DNA of 64,000 nucleotides from Candidatus Hydrogenedentota bacterium (GCA_020848835.1 JADLHJ010000059.1:124001-188000), one strand, 5' to 3'. Counted from the first letter of the stretch, positions 1-9,632 are shown. Notes: generated from the letters alone by a model not told the origin. Numbers and translations: made by a program.

Positions 1-231
1 TATGGCGATGAGCTGAATCGTTCGTGGATTTTCCGCACCGTGGGCTATGGCCACAGCATCGAATGGTGGAAGGATTTTGCCTCGACGCTGCGCATGGTCG
101 GTTACGACGGCGCAATCTCGATCGAACACGAAGACTCGCTCATGTCGCGCAACGAAGGCTTGACCAAAGCAGTCGATGCATTGAAACAGTGCCTGATCTT
201 CGATAAGAAGTCGGCCATTACCTGGGCGTAA
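1..231 (+). CDS. Sugar phosphate isomerase/epimerase, C-terminal fragment
   Basis: The reading frame is open from the first base and ends at TAA 229-231, so about 76 C-terminal residues are visible and the start lies outside the window. The fragment contains GYDGAISIEHEDS followed by a helix (EGLTKAVDALKQCL). That is typical of the last strand and helix of xylose-isomerase-like TIM barrels, where the acidic/His residues belong to the metal site. These enzymes interconvert keto and aldo sugars or their derivatives and commonly sit beside DUF1080 and Gfo/Idh/MocA genes, which fits the genes that follow. The substrate is unknown. A strong hairpin terminator follows immediately. Confidence 0.7.
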   Translation, partial: YGDELNRSWIFRTVGYGHSIEWWKDFASTLRMVGYDGAISIEHEDSLMSRNEGLTKAVDALKQCLIFDKKSAITWA

Positions 232-238
232 TTGAATC

Positions 239-282
239 GGCAGGAGCTCCGGCGCGACGCCGGAGTTCCTGCCATTCTTTTT
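239..282 (+). terminator. Rho-independent terminator after the isomerase
   Basis: A 16-bp stem (239-254 with 258-273, one G-T mismatch) closes a 3-base loop and is followed by ATTCTTTTTT. It lies directly after the isomerase stop codon. It shows that the next gene does not start from the upstream in-frame TTG at 232 but from the ATG at 292. Confidence 0.85.
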
Positions 283-291
283 AATACGAAC

Positions 292-1956
292 ATGCACCGT
301 ACAAACAAAATCTTTGTAACGCTACTCTTGCCGGCGCTATTCACCTTTGTTGTCAATGCCGCTGAAAATGCGCCGGGCAACAAGGGCATGATCATGCGTA
401 AGCCTCCCGTGCAAGAGGCTCCAAAGGAAACGCCACCGGCGCCGACTGCACCTCCGGAAGAGCGCAAACCGAAGCGCGTAGAGACGCCGCCGCAACAGAT
501 GCCACGCGAAGAGCGCGCGCCGAAGCCGATTGTGGTGCAGCCAGAACCAAAGCGTCCGGAGGCGGCGCAACCCGACACCGAACATCCCGAACCGCGCCCC
601 GCGGCGCCCGCGAATTGGCCCGTGGCGTTCAATGATTATTTTCACGCGACGCTAGAGAGTCCGACGACGGACGCGGTGCTCGCAGCAATCATCGCGCACG
701 TGAATCGTGGCACTGTATTGGGCCGTCAACCTGAACAGGAAGCGGAGCGGTTCAACACGTGGGCGAAGGAATGGCGCCGCAATGCGTCGCGCGGCGAATC
801 GGATGTTCGCGTTGTCGAGGGATTCTTGAAAAATGTTACCGCGTGGGTGTCGCTGGAATCACAATTTACTGTGCAGCCGGATCGCGATTTGCTCAAACAG
901 CTTGTCCGCGTTGTTCAGTCGCAGGCGTCGCTCGATCCGCAGTACGACGACATGCGCAAACAAAAAATCATAAATACGATCGAGCAGCAGGGGCTGTTCG
1001 TGCCGTCCGGAATTCTGTTCGGATATTCGGTTTTGCCGTATCGCGCCGTGGTGTTGCCGAAAGGATATGTGCCGTTTGAATCGCCCACAAAACCCGAGTT
1101 TGCTGATACGACGAGCCGTGCGGAGGCCACCTACGATTTCATCGAAGCGCCTGGGCCGATCTTTCGCGTGGATTTCGACACGATAGACGCGGCGAGGGTG
1201 GTGATAGAACAAAGCGCGGACGGCAACCAATACCAGCTTGTGCAGGAATGGAAGTCGACCGGCCCTGGGGGAGTACAGGGACCGGCGATCTTGGCAAAGC
1301 CGTTTCGCGCGCGCTATATGCGCGTGGCCGTCGAGTCCCAGAAAGAAACGGCGGTACTGCGCAATCCGCGCGTGTTTGCGTTAAAAGAACCTCCCGCGGC
1401 GATTTCGACGCTTGAAACAGAATCGCCCGTGCTCGACGGTTCATTTAAGGAAACGCCGTGGCCGCGCAAGGCGCAGGTAGACGGCTTCATCAATCCCGAT
1501 ACCGAAGAGTTTGCAGAGGCGCAGACGACCGTCCGCGTGTGCCATACGGCGGATGCGCTGTATATCGCGGTGTACGCGCGCGAACCGCGCATGAGCACGA
1601 TGGCGAGTACAATGTCCGATCGCGATGCGCCATTGTGGCAAGAGGAATCTTTCGCGATTGTGCTGCGTCCCACGGGCAAGCCGGAATATCGCTTCGTGGT
1701 TAATCCGCTCGGTGCGCAGTTTGACAGCCGAGATGGAAACGAAGAGTGGAACGGCGAATGGAAAGTTTCGACGAAGACGTGGCCGGTCGGTTGGTCCGCG
1801 GAAATCGAGATACCGTTTGCGTCGCTCGGCGCTGATCCGGGCAAAGACGATTGGGAAATCGATTTTGTGCGCACGCGACGCAACGTCGAGAACGAGCGTT
1901 CGGTGTGGGTGTATTCGGGAGATGGAACGAAGGCGCGCGGTCTCTTAATTTTCTAA
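292..1956 (+). CDS. Secreted protein with proline-rich linker, discoidin-like and CBM9-like domains
   Basis: A 554-residue protein starting at ATG 292. Residues 1-23 form a signal peptide (hydrophobic core, VNA cleavage site). Residues about 35-105 are a linker rich in Pro, Glu, Lys and Arg. Around residues 285-365 there is an F5/8 type C-like beta segment (FRVDFDTIDAARVVIEQS, then RARYMRVAVES). From about 380 to the end there is a CBM9/DOMON-like fold (VRVCHTADALYIAVYAREP, then WSAEIEIPFASLG). The domain assignment rests on sequence pattern only. It is probably a periplasmic or surface carbohydrate- or ligand-binding protein. The start was chosen because the terminator occupies the region upstream. 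It lies 20 bases before the DUF1080 gene and probably shares its transcript. Confidence 0.65.
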   Translation: MHRTNKIFVTLLLPALFTFVVNAAENAPGNKGMIMRKPPVQEAPKETPPAPTAPPEERKPKRVETPPQQMPREERAPKPIVVQPEPKRPEAAQPDTEHPEPRPAAPANWPVAFNDYFHATLESPTTDAVLAAIIAHVNRGTVLGRQPEQEAERFNTWAKEWRRNASRGESDVRVVEGFLKNVTAWVSLESQFTVQPDRDLLKQLVRVVQSQASLDPQYDDMRKQKIINTIEQQGLFVPSGILFGYSVLPYRAVVLPKGYVPFESPTKPEFADTTSRAEATYDFIEAPGPIFRVDFDTIDAARVVIEQSADGNQYQLVQEWKSTGPGGVQGPAILAKPFRARYMRVAVESQKETAVLRNPRVFALKEPPAAISTLETESPVLDGSFKETPWPRKAQVDGFINPDTEEFAEAQTTVRVCHTADALYIAVYAREPRMSTMASTMSDRDAPLWQEESFAIVLRPTGKPEYRFVVNPLGAQFDSRDGNEEWNGEWKVSTKTWPVGWSAEIEIPFASLGADPGKDDWEIDFVRTRRNVENERSVWVYSGDGTKARGLLIF

Positions 1957-1976
1957 CCTGAACGAGGGTCAGACCG

Positions 1977-2612
1977 ATGTACAGAACAGTTTTTCCGTTT
2001 GGAATCGTACTGAGTCTCTTAAGTTTTGTTGCGCTCGTCCAGGCAGCCGACGAGAAAGGTACACCACTCTTCGATGGCAAAACATTCGACGGATGGGAAG
2101 GAAATCTTTCCGTATTCCGAATCGAAGATGGCGCGATTGTCGGCGGTTCATTAAAAGAAAAAATAGCGCGCAACGAGTTTCTCTGCACGAAAAAAGAATA
2201 CGGCGACTTCGAATTGCGCGTGACCTTCAAGTTGCTCGGCGAAGGCGCAAATGCGGGGATCCAGTACCGCACCAAGCGCATTCCCAACCATCACGAAGTC
2301 TCCGGCTATCAGGCCGACATGGGTGAAGGATACTGGGGCGCGCTGTACGATGAATCACGGCGCAATAAAATCCTCGCAGCGCCGGATAAAGAGGCCGTCG
2401 CGAAGGTAGCAAAGCTGAACGATTGGAATGAATACGTCATCCGCGCCGAGGGCAAACATATTCAACAATGGCTCAACGGCACCAAAACGGTAGATTACAC
2501 CGAAACCGACGATTCCGTGGCCACCACAGGCGTCATCGCCCTGCAAATCCACGGCGGCCCGCCGAGCGAGGCGTGGTATAAGAACATCACAATTCAAGAG
2601 CTTAAAAAGTAG
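1977..2612 (+). CDS. Secreted DUF1080 (3-keto-disaccharide hydrolase-type) protein
   Basis: A 211-residue protein with a signal peptide of about 23 residues. The rest is a single DUF1080 domain, a concanavalin-like beta sandwich. Family hallmarks are LFDGKTFDGWEG at the start, an acidic/aromatic core (GDFELRVTFKLLGEGANAGIQYR), NDWNEYVIRAEG, WLNG, and GVIALQIHGGPP followed by WYKNITIQEL at the end. Members hydrolyse 3-keto-glycosides or bind sugars, and are greatly expanded in planctomycetes and their relatives. GAGGG lies 9 bases before the ATG and the gene follows the CBM9-like gene closely. The exact substrate cannot be read from the sequence. Confidence 0.88.
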   Translation: MYRTVFPFGIVLSLLSFVALVQAADEKGTPLFDGKTFDGWEGNLSVFRIEDGAIVGGSLKEKIARNEFLCTKKEYGDFELRVTFKLLGEGANAGIQYRTKRIPNHHEVSGYQADMGEGYWGALYDESRRNKILAAPDKEAVAKVAKLNDWNEYVIRAEGKHIQQWLNGTKTVDYTETDDSVATTGVIALQIHGGPPSEAWYKNITIQELKK

Positions 2613-2682
2613 CACCAGAGATAGCGCGATCTGGGTGTAGGCCAGCGTAGATTGACGTAAAGCGCTGGATTCGAAAAATAGG

Positions 2683-2712
2683 AGTTAACACGTTCAACAT
2701 GATGTGTTAACT
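2683..2712. promoter_or_regulatory. Inverted repeat upstream of the unknown gene at 2721
   Basis: Two 9-base arms, AGTTAACAC at 2683-2691 and GTGTTAACT at 2704-2712, flank a 12-base spacer and end 8 bases before the ATG at 2721. There is no T-run, so it looks more like a repressor operator or an RNA hairpin over the ribosome-binding region than a terminator. A weaker pair (CCAGCG 2642-2647 with CGCTGG 2663-2668) lies upstream. Confidence 0.4.
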
Positions 2713-2720
2713 TAAGTCTT

Positions 2721-3518
2721 ATGAGTACCCCAGCTCAGCCCGCTCGCATCCATTTGCTGCCGGCAAAAGAGTCGCCTTATGTTGCGATACTCCGACGTAA
2801 ACCAAGCCACGTTTTTCACGTCATGCGTCTGAACACACTCGACAATACTATTGAGCATGGCTCGTGGTTTAGAGGAAAGCTGTTTCCCATGCGTTGCGAT
2901 GTTTCGTTCGACGGAGAATGGATGGTGTACTTCGCCGCAGGTGCGGCGAGTAATACTTGGAATGGTGTGTGCCGGTTGCCTTTTCTTCGCACTTCGCTTG
3001 AAAGCGAACACCATAGTACCTATCACGGGGGCGGCTACTGGCGCGACCGCAACACATTGATGCTTAATCAGTGGTGGCGCAGCATAGAGGGAAGCGTACC
3101 ATTTGAACTCGAATCCATGCCTAGTACTCATGTTGACAGCGATCCTGCTGTGCTTTATTCAAGACTTAAGCGAGACGGTTGGGAGCCATCGCCTGAGCCT
3201 GCAATTGCTCAAGACTCTGGATGGCGAATTCGTCCAACGCCGCGACATCCGTACTTGCGACTATGGAGCTTAGGATACTCCGCTCAGAAGGGCGGGTATG
3301 TATTTCGGTTCAAGATCGACGATTTTACCGACATGTTGGACGATCGTGTCACTTGGGCTTGTTGGGACAATCTGCACAATCTAATCTTTGCGCGTCTTGG
3401 AATTGTGTATAAATACTCGTTGTCCGATTTGCAGTGCGGACAGCCTGGGGCACAATTTGATCTCGAACCGCTCACGCCGCCAAAACTAGAATTAAATCCG
3501 GAGTCTATTTCACCATAA
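2721..3518 (+). CDS. Unknown protein coupled to a sulfatase
   Basis: A 265-residue protein I do not recognise. There is no signal peptide or membrane segment, so it should be cytoplasmic. Trp and Tyr recur in short strands (FDGEWMVYFAAG, GGGYWRDRNTLMLNQWW, YLRLWSLGYS, VTWACWDNLHNLIFARLG). This suggests a beta-propeller or WD/TolB-like repeat fold, which is my inference. Its stop overlaps the sulfatase start by one base (TAATG), implying translational coupling. An inverted repeat stands just before the start. Confidence 0.6.
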   Translation: MSTPAQPARIHLLPAKESPYVAILRRKPSHVFHVMRLNTLDNTIEHGSWFRGKLFPMRCDVSFDGEWMVYFAAGAASNTWNGVCRLPFLRTSLESEHHSTYHGGGYWRDRNTLMLNQWWRSIEGSVPFELESMPSTHVDSDPAVLYSRLKRDGWEPSPEPAIAQDSGWRIRPTPRHPYLRLWSLGYSAQKGGYVFRFKIDDFTDMLDDRVTWACWDNLHNLIFARLGIVYKYSLSDLQCGQPGAQFDLEPLTPPKLELNPESISP

Positions 3519-4933
3519 TGTCATACATCTCGCGAAGGAATTTCTTAAAGCGCGGTTGCCTATCAACAGCAGCGCTCACTACATACGCACCCGCTAATGA
3601 ACTAAAAAGACCCAATATCTTTCTCATGCTCGCCGACGATCTGCGGCCCGACGGCTTTGGCGCACTCGGTGGTGTCGTCGCGAAGACGCCGAATTTCGAT
3701 GCGATCATTCGTCAGGGCTTCAACTTTCGCAAGGCTTACACGATGGGCTCGATGATTGGCGCGGTGTGCATGCCGAGCCGAACGATGCTGCTGACGGGAA
3801 AGTCGCTGTTCCGCGCGAAGAATGAGGCAAGTACGGACGATCCGGCGACGCATACGTTTCCGCGGGCGATGAAGGAAGCGGGCTACGCGACCATACACGC
3901 CGGAAAATTTGGAAACTCGCCCAAAAAGATTACGGAGGAATTCGACCGTTCTGTCGATCCGGGAAACGGAGAAGGTGTCGCGGACGCGGTGATCGATTTT
4001 ATTCGCACGCGCCCGGTAGAAAAGCCGATGTTTATCTACATGGCCGGCCCGGAACCGCACGACCCGCAATACGCGCCCGACGAATTCTATGCGCAGTACA
4101 AACCAGAGGACATGCCGCTGTCGCACGCATTCGCGCCTTACCATCCCTTCGACAACGGCGCGATAACGATCCGCGACGAAATGACGCTGCCATTCCCCCG
4201 CACGCCGGAAGATATGCGCGGCAAGCTCGCGCGTTATTATGCGTCTGTCGCGTATCTCGACGCGCAGTTTGAACGCACGGTGCAGGCGCTCAAAGATGCA
4301 GGCGAATACGACAACACCATCTTTGTGATCGCAAGCGACAACGGACTGTCGATGGGCGAGCACGGTTTGCTTGGCAAACAAAACCTCTATGAGTTCGGCG
4401 GCATGCACGTGCCGTTGGTGTTCGCTGGTCCGGGCATTCCAAAGGGGGAGACGAACGCGCTAGCGTATCTCATGGACCTGTTTCCGACGGTCTGCGACCT
4501 CGCAGGAATCAATCTGAAATCGAATGTCGACGGGATGAGTCTCGCACCGATCATACGAAAGGAATCGTCTGACGACCGAGAGTGGCTTTACACTGCCTAC
4601 GAAAAAGGCCAGCGCGCCATAACGGATGGCCGTTGGAAACTCATCAGATACCCGCACATCGACAAAACGCAATTGTTCGATTTGCGGCGGGATGCCCACG
4701 AAGAAAACGATTTAGCCCATCAACCTGAACACGCTGACCGCGTACGCGCAATGCTTGCGAAGCTGGAAGAGTTGCAGCGCGCGCACGACGATCCATTTTC
4801 CCTTACCTCCGAGACGGTGCAACCCGCCGCATGGTCTCCTGATATGCTCACTCTGGAGCAGATTCAGTTTCAAAAAGAGGAAACGGCGCGCTGCGCCAGC
4901 AACCAAGGCTGGGAATCTGTAAAGAAAAAGTAA
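3518..4933 (+). CDS. Tat-type secreted sulfatase, formylglycine-dependent (Cys type)
   Basis: A 471-residue arylsulfatase-family enzyme that hydrolyses sulfate esters, probably of polysaccharides. A twin-arginine-like N-terminus (SRRNFLKRG) precedes the catalytic domain. The first metal-binding stretch is NIFLMLADDLRPDG. The formylglycine site is CMPSR with Cys84, followed by TMLLTG. The second metal site is ASDNG around residue 274. Cys84 must be oxidised by a formylglycine-generating enzyme, and no functional one is visible in this window. The gene begins at the overlapping TAATG of the unknown gene upstream and is closed by a UUCG-loop terminator. Confidence 0.93.
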   Translation: MSYISRRNFLKRGCLSTAALTTYAPANELKRPNIFLMLADDLRPDGFGALGGVVAKTPNFDAIIRQGFNFRKAYTMGSMIGAVCMPSRTMLLTGKSLFRAKNEASTDDPATHTFPRAMKEAGYATIHAGKFGNSPKKITEEFDRSVDPGNGEGVADAVIDFIRTRPVEKPMFIYMAGPEPHDPQYAPDEFYAQYKPEDMPLSHAFAPYHPFDNGAITIRDEMTLPFPRTPEDMRGKLARYYASVAYLDAQFERTVQALKDAGEYDNTIFVIASDNGLSMGEHGLLGKQNLYEFGGMHVPLVFAGPGIPKGETNALAYLMDLFPTVCDLAGINLKSNVDGMSLAPIIRKESSDDREWLYTAYEKGQRAITDGRWKLIRYPHIDKTQLFDLRRDAHEENDLAHQPEHADRVRAMLAKLEELQRAHDDPFSLTSETVQPAAWSPDMLTLEQIQFQKEETARCASNQGWESVKKK

Positions 4934-4945
4934 ACTTTTCTTGCG

Positions 4946-4968
4946 GCGGTGTTCGCACCGCATTTTAT
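4946..4968 (+). terminator. UUCG-tetraloop terminator after the sulfatase
   Basis: The stem GCGGTG/CACCGC (4946-4951 with 4956-4961) closes a TTCG tetraloop and is followed by ATTTTATT. It sits 12 bases past the sulfatase stop, so it probably ends the transcript of the unknown gene and the sulfatase. Confidence 0.75.
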
Positions 4969-5040
4969 TGATTTTGCTTCACTTTCTTGGGATCATGACG
5001 ATCGCTGTACATTGGTAGCTTTGGTCCCGGGATGTGACAG

Positions 5041-8000
5041 ATGAGAATGTGTCCGCGTAGTACTGTCTTCGGTTGCGCAATGACCATGTTATTCGCCGCG
5101 CAAGCGACGTTTTCCACCTCCGCCTGTGCCGACAATTCCATTAAGTACAATCGCGATATCCAACCCATTCTCGCCGAGAATTGCTTCACCTGCCATGGCC
5201 CCGATAAAAACACCCGCAAGGCCGATCTACGCTTGGATAATCGCGATGGGGCCGTAGCGGCCCTGGGCGCGGGCGGGCGCGCGAATAGCGAGTTGTGGGA
5301 GCATATTACAACCACCGATCCCGATGACCTCATGCCGCCGCCATCGTCGGGCAAATCGCTGACCCCTGCTCAAATTGAAACTCTGGGAAAGTGGATCGAC
5401 GCGGGCGCGTCATATGAAAAGCATTGGGCATTTTTGCCAATCGAACGTGTAGCGCCGCCGACCATCACCAATACCGCATGGCCGCGCAACGATATCGATC
5501 GTTTTATCCTTGCACGGCAAGAGGCAAAGGGCATCGCGCCGAACGCTGAAGCCGGAAAGCGCACCCTGATCCGCCGTTTATATTTGGACATGACCGGTCT
5601 GCCACCGACGCCGGAACGCGTCGAATCGTTTGTAAACGATGCCTCACCGAATGCGTACGATAAATTGATTGACGAGGTTTTGGCGAGTCCGCACTACGGC
5701 GAACGTTGGGCGCGGCATTGGCTCGATCTCGCGCGTTTCGCCGAAAGTCACGGTTATGAACAAGACTACGATCGGAAGTTCGCCTACTATTACCGAGACT
5801 TTGTGATACAGGCCTTCAATCAGGACCTGCCGTTCGACACCTTTGTGAAATGGCAGATCGCCGGTGACGAGCTTGCGCCGGACGATCCCCTTGCGATGAT
5901 GGCCACGGGATTTCTCGCCGCGGGCACGCACGCGACGCAGATCACCAAGAGCCAGGTCGAGAAAGAGCGCTACGACGAGCTCGACGACATGGCGCGCACG
6001 ATTGGCACTTCCATGCTCGGTCTCACCATTGGCTGCGCGCGGTGCCACGATCACAAGTACGATCCGATCTCGATGACGGACTACTACCGGCTCATCTCGA
6101 CCTTCACGAAGACCGTGCGAAGCGACTATCCGATCAACGTAGACCCCGAGTTTTATGCGCGCGCTGCGGCGCAGTACGAGCGCGATCACGCTCCGCTCCT
6201 TGCGAGTCTAAAAGAGTATGAGAGCGGACCATTGGCGGCGAAGTTTGAAGAATGGCTGAGAACGCAACTCACCACGCCACCTTCGCCGCAGTGGATCGCT
6301 TTGGATGTCTTCAATTACACGTCCGCGGGCGGAGCGCGCATGGGGCGTTTGTCCGACGGATCGGTGCTGGTCTCCGGCACAAACCCGGAATTCGATACGT
6401 ATACCTTTGAAGCGCGCACAAAATTTACCGGTATTACCAGCGTGCGCGTTGATGCGCTCGCCGACGTAACGATGACGGCGAGTGGTCCAGGCCGGGCAGA
6501 GAATGGCAACTTCGCGTTGTCGGATTTCAAGGTGTATGTGCGCCCCGACAATGGCACGGACGCCAAGACGGAAGTGAAACTGATCAATCCGCGCGCCACA
6601 CTGGAGCAGGCAGGATATGGTGCTGCGAACGCGATTGATGCTGATGCGAAAACCGCCTGGGCAGTCGGCGATCAGTACGGCAAAGACCATGCCGCGATAT
6701 TCGACTTTGAAGTTCCCGCCGGCATGCCGGAAGGCACGGTGTTCACATTTACGCTCGACTTCAAATCCGAGAACAAGCACGCTATCGGGCGTCCGCGCGT
6801 TTCGATCACGACCGCGCAGGGGGCCAGCTTCGATCTGGCGCTGATGCCGCAGGACCTTACCGAAATACTCGCGAAGCAACGAGCGCAGAACGCGTCACTC
6901 TCGCAGCGGGAACGTGCGCGGCTCTTTGAGTTTTTTAAGAAACAGGACGGCAAGTGGAAGGAACTGTCCAAGGCCGAGCAGGAGCATGCGAAAAATGCCC
7001 CTGCACCGGGCGCGGTCAAAGTCCTCATCAGCAGCGAGGGCGTGCCCGCTATTCGCACGCATACGCAAGGTGGCGATTATCTCGAAGAGACGCACTTCCT
7101 CACGCGGGGCGATCCGAACCAGAAGGGTGAGGTAGCCACGCAAGCGTTCCCGGCAATTCTGGTCACAGCGCCCGAAGGCGAGAAGCGTTGGCAACAAACC
7201 CCGCCACCTGGCGCGCGCACGCCGTATCAACGCACCGCGCTCGCGAAGTGGATCACGGACACCGATTACGGCGCGGGGCAGTTGCTCGCGCGCGTGATTG
7301 TGAATCGATTGTGGCAGCACCATTTTGGCCGCGGCATCGTCGCTTCGCCTAGCGATTTTGGGTTCAAAGGCGAACCGCCGACAAACCCTGAACTGTTGGA
7401 TTGGCTTGCTTCCGAACTCATGTCCAACGGTTGGAGCCTCAAGCACATTCAAAAGTTAATTCTTACGAGCGCGACATACCGGCAGAGCGCCGCGTTCGAC
7501 GTTGCGAAATCGAACGCGGATCCGATGAACAAGTTGGTCTGGCACTATCCGCGCCAGCGCCTCGAAGCGGAAATCATTCGCGACGCGATGCTGAGTGTCA
7601 GCGGCCAACTCGATACTGCTATGTTCGGACCGAGTACGCTGGATCCCGACATGAAGCGCCGCAGCATCTACTTCATGATCAAGCGCAGCAAGCTCATGTC
7701 TATGCTGACCGTGTTTGACGCGCCGGATGCGACCGTTGGCATCGATCAACGGCCTTGCACCACAATCGCGCCGCAGGCTTTGATGGTCATCAACAATCAA
7801 AACGTGCGCGGAAACGCGGAAGCGCTTGCTGCCCGTATGCAAAGCGGTGCGCCTGCGGACCTCGCCGCTGCCGTCAAATTCGGGTTTATGCTGACCATAA
7901 GCCGTCAGCCCAATGACAGTGAACTCGCGGAAGCGCTTGCATTTCTCGACGCGCAGACGAAGTCATATACCGTGTCCGGAAACGCGAAGCCCGCCGAAGC

Positions 8001-8061
8001 CGCGCTCGCGGATTTCGCGCAGGTGCTGCTTGGGCTGAATGAGTTTGTATATATCGAGTGA
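5041..8061 (+). CDS. PSCyt1/DUF1549/DUF1553 secreted cytochrome-domain protein
   Basis: A 1006-residue protein with an N-terminal signal peptide of about 30 residues. The planctomycete cytochrome domain PSCyt1 follows, with CxxCH at Cys48, Cys51 and His52. DUF1549 (PSCyt2) begins near residue 150 (NDIDRFILAR, HYGERWARHWLDLARFAES, CARCHDHKYDPI near 332). A middle beta-rich insert spans about 400-620. DUF1553 (PSD1) runs from about 720 to 985 (NRLWQHHFGRGIV, SDFGFKGE, LILTSATYRQS). The biochemical role of the family is not established. It is nearly always followed by a DUF1501 gene, as here (27-base gap), and the pair is thought to act in polysaccharide catabolism outside the cytoplasm. Confidence 0.93.
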   Translation: MRMCPRSTVFGCAMTMLFAAQATFSTSACADNSIKYNRDIQPILAENCFTCHGPDKNTRKADLRLDNRDGAVAALGAGGRANSELWEHITTTDPDDLMPPPSSGKSLTPAQIETLGKWIDAGASYEKHWAFLPIERVAPPTITNTAWPRNDIDRFILARQEAKGIAPNAEAGKRTLIRRLYLDMTGLPPTPERVESFVNDASPNAYDKLIDEVLASPHYGERWARHWLDLARFAESHGYEQDYDRKFAYYYRDFVIQAFNQDLPFDTFVKWQIAGDELAPDDPLAMMATGFLAAGTHATQITKSQVEKERYDELDDMARTIGTSMLGLTIGCARCHDHKYDPISMTDYYRLISTFTKTVRSDYPINVDPEFYARAAAQYERDHAPLLASLKEYESGPLAAKFEEWLRTQLTTPPSPQWIALDVFNYTSAGGARMGRLSDGSVLVSGTNPEFDTYTFEARTKFTGITSVRVDALADVTMTASGPGRAENGNFALSDFKVYVRPDNGTDAKTEVKLINPRATLEQAGYGAANAIDADAKTAWAVGDQYGKDHAAIFDFEVPAGMPEGTVFTFTLDFKSENKHAIGRPRVSITTAQGASFDLALMPQDLTEILAKQRAQNASLSQRERARLFEFFKKQDGKWKELSKAEQEHAKNAPAPGAVKVLISSEGVPAIRTHTQGGDYLEETHFLTRGDPNQKGEVATQAFPAILVTAPEGEKRWQQTPPPGARTPYQRTALAKWITDTDYGAGQLLARVIVNRLWQHHFGRGIVASPSDFGFKGEPPTNPELLDWLASELMSNGWSLKHIQKLILTSATYRQSAAFDVAKSNADPMNKLVWHYPRQRLEAEIIRDAMLSVSGQLDTAMFGPSTLDPDMKRRSIYFMIKRSKLMSMLTVFDAPDATVGIDQRPCTTIAPQALMVINNQNVRGNAEALAARMQSGAPADLAAAVKFGFMLTISRQPNDSELAEALAFLDAQTKSYTVSGNAKPAEAALADFAQVLLGLNEFVYIE

Positions 8062-8088
8062 ACGTTTGCAATTTGCAAGGATTAAACG

Positions 8089-9576
8089 ATGATGCGCGAC
8101 GTATTGCCACACTTTAGCGCCACGCCCGCGCCATGCTTCTGCACGCGCCGCGATTTTCTCCGGCGCACGGGACAGGGCTTCGGCATGCTCGCGCTTGCCG
8201 GTTTGTTGGACAAGTCGGGCCTTCTCGCTGCAAATGCGCAGGAGGCGTTGAATCCTCTTGCGCCGCATTCACCGCACTTCGAATCCAAAGCGAAATCGAT
8301 CATCTGGCTTTTCATGAACGGCGGACCAAGCCAGGTGGACACCTGGGACTACAAGCCTGAACTCTTCAAACGCGATGGACAAAAGCTTGAAGGGTTCAAC
8401 AACGAGACGGGCTTCTTTGTCGAAGAAGTCGGCCCGCTGATGAAGTCCCCGTTTGCATGGAATCAACACGGCCAGTCGGGCACTTGGGTGCCTGAGATTT
8501 TCCCAAATATCGCGCAGCACGTGGACGACATGGCCTTTATCCATTCATGTCACACAGAAACAAACAACCACTCACCCGCGCTGTTTCAGATCAACACCGG
8601 CATGAGCCGGATGGGTTTTCCGAGTGTGGGTGCATGGGTCACCTATGGTCTCGGCACCGAGAATCAAAACCTGCCTGGCTACGTCGTGATGTACGACACG
8701 CTCGGCCGCGGCCTGCCGAAAGGCTACTCGCAAAATTGGGGCGCAGGGTTTCTGCCCGGCATTTTTCAGGGCACCGCGCTCAAACATCAGGGACAGCCGA
8801 TCGATAATCTCGATCGATTGGCGTCGATGAGCGACGAACAACAGCGGCGTCAACTCGATCTCCTTGCGTCATTTAATCGCGAGCATCAGCAACGCACCGA
8901 CAACGACGCCGAGCTTGCCACGCGCATCGAAAGCTTCGAGCTTGCCTACCGTATGCAGATGGCTGCGCCCGAAGCGCTCGACGTGGAATCCGAGCCGGAA
9001 CACATCAAAAAGCTCTACGGTCTCGACAACGAAAAATGTTCTCACTTCGCCAAGCAGTGCCTCGTCGCGCGGCGCATGGTCGAGCGCGGCGTGCGCTTCA
9101 TCCAGATTTACAGCGGCGGGGAGGAAAACGAGAAGAGTTGGGACGGTCACCTCAACATCGAGCAGAACCACCGCGGCTTCGCGGGCGAGACCGATCAGCC
9201 AATCGCCGGTCTGCTGGCCGATTTGAAACAGCGCGGGCTGTTCGACAGTACGCTTGTCGTATGGGGTGGAGAATTCGGTCGTTTACCTCTTGCGCAGCGT
9301 CCGAAGAACGATCCCAGCCGCTCGGGCCGCGATCACAATCCGCATGCGTTTACGACGTGGTTCGCGGGCGGCGGCGTGAAAGGCGGCACGCACTACGGTG
9401 AAACGGATGAAGTGGGCCAGAAAGCCGTCGTGGACCGCGTCAGCGTGAACGATCTCCACGCGACGATCCTTCACCTCATCGGCATTGACCACCTGAAACT
9501 CACGCACCGCTACAACGGCCGGGATTTCCGCCTTACCGACGTCGCCGGAGAAGTGGTAAAAGGCATTCTCGCCTGA
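8089..9576 (+). CDS. DUF1501 protein with twin-arginine signal
   Basis: A 495-residue DUF1501 protein, part of the alkaline-phosphatase/sulfatase-like superfamily. The N-terminus has TRRDFLRRTGQG before a hydrophobic run, so export by the Tat pathway is likely. Conserved stretches include FLMNGGPSQVDTWDYKP (the visible form reads IWLFMNGG then PSQVDTWD), GGEFGR, GRDHNPHAFTTWFAGGG and a C-terminal YNGRDFRLTDVAGE. It is the usual partner of the DUF1549/1553 protein upstream. AGGA precedes two consecutive ATG codons at 8089 and 8092, and either may be used. Catalytic activity has not been established for the family. Confidence 0.93.
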   Translation: MMRDVLPHFSATPAPCFCTRRDFLRRTGQGFGMLALAGLLDKSGLLAANAQEALNPLAPHSPHFESKAKSIIWLFMNGGPSQVDTWDYKPELFKRDGQKLEGFNNETGFFVEEVGPLMKSPFAWNQHGQSGTWVPEIFPNIAQHVDDMAFIHSCHTETNNHSPALFQINTGMSRMGFPSVGAWVTYGLGTENQNLPGYVVMYDTLGRGLPKGYSQNWGAGFLPGIFQGTALKHQGQPIDNLDRLASMSDEQQRRQLDLLASFNREHQQRTDNDAELATRIESFELAYRMQMAAPEALDVESEPEHIKKLYGLDNEKCSHFAKQCLVARRMVERGVRFIQIYSGGEENEKSWDGHLNIEQNHRGFAGETDQPIAGLLADLKQRGLFDSTLVVWGGEFGRLPLAQRPKNDPSRSGRDHNPHAFTTWFAGGGVKGGTHYGETDEVGQKAVVDRVSVNDLHATILHLIGIDHLKLTHRYNGRDFRLTDVAGEVVKGILA

Positions 9577-9632
9577 CATTCCCGCGCTGACTTTGCGATA
9601 ATCCACGCGGGTTGTCCAAAGGGGAATGTCTC

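Noticed and set aside
232..291. Upstream extension of the CBM9-like gene to TTG 232
   Set aside because: The extension lies inside a rho-independent terminator hairpin; the signal peptide starts at ATG 292.
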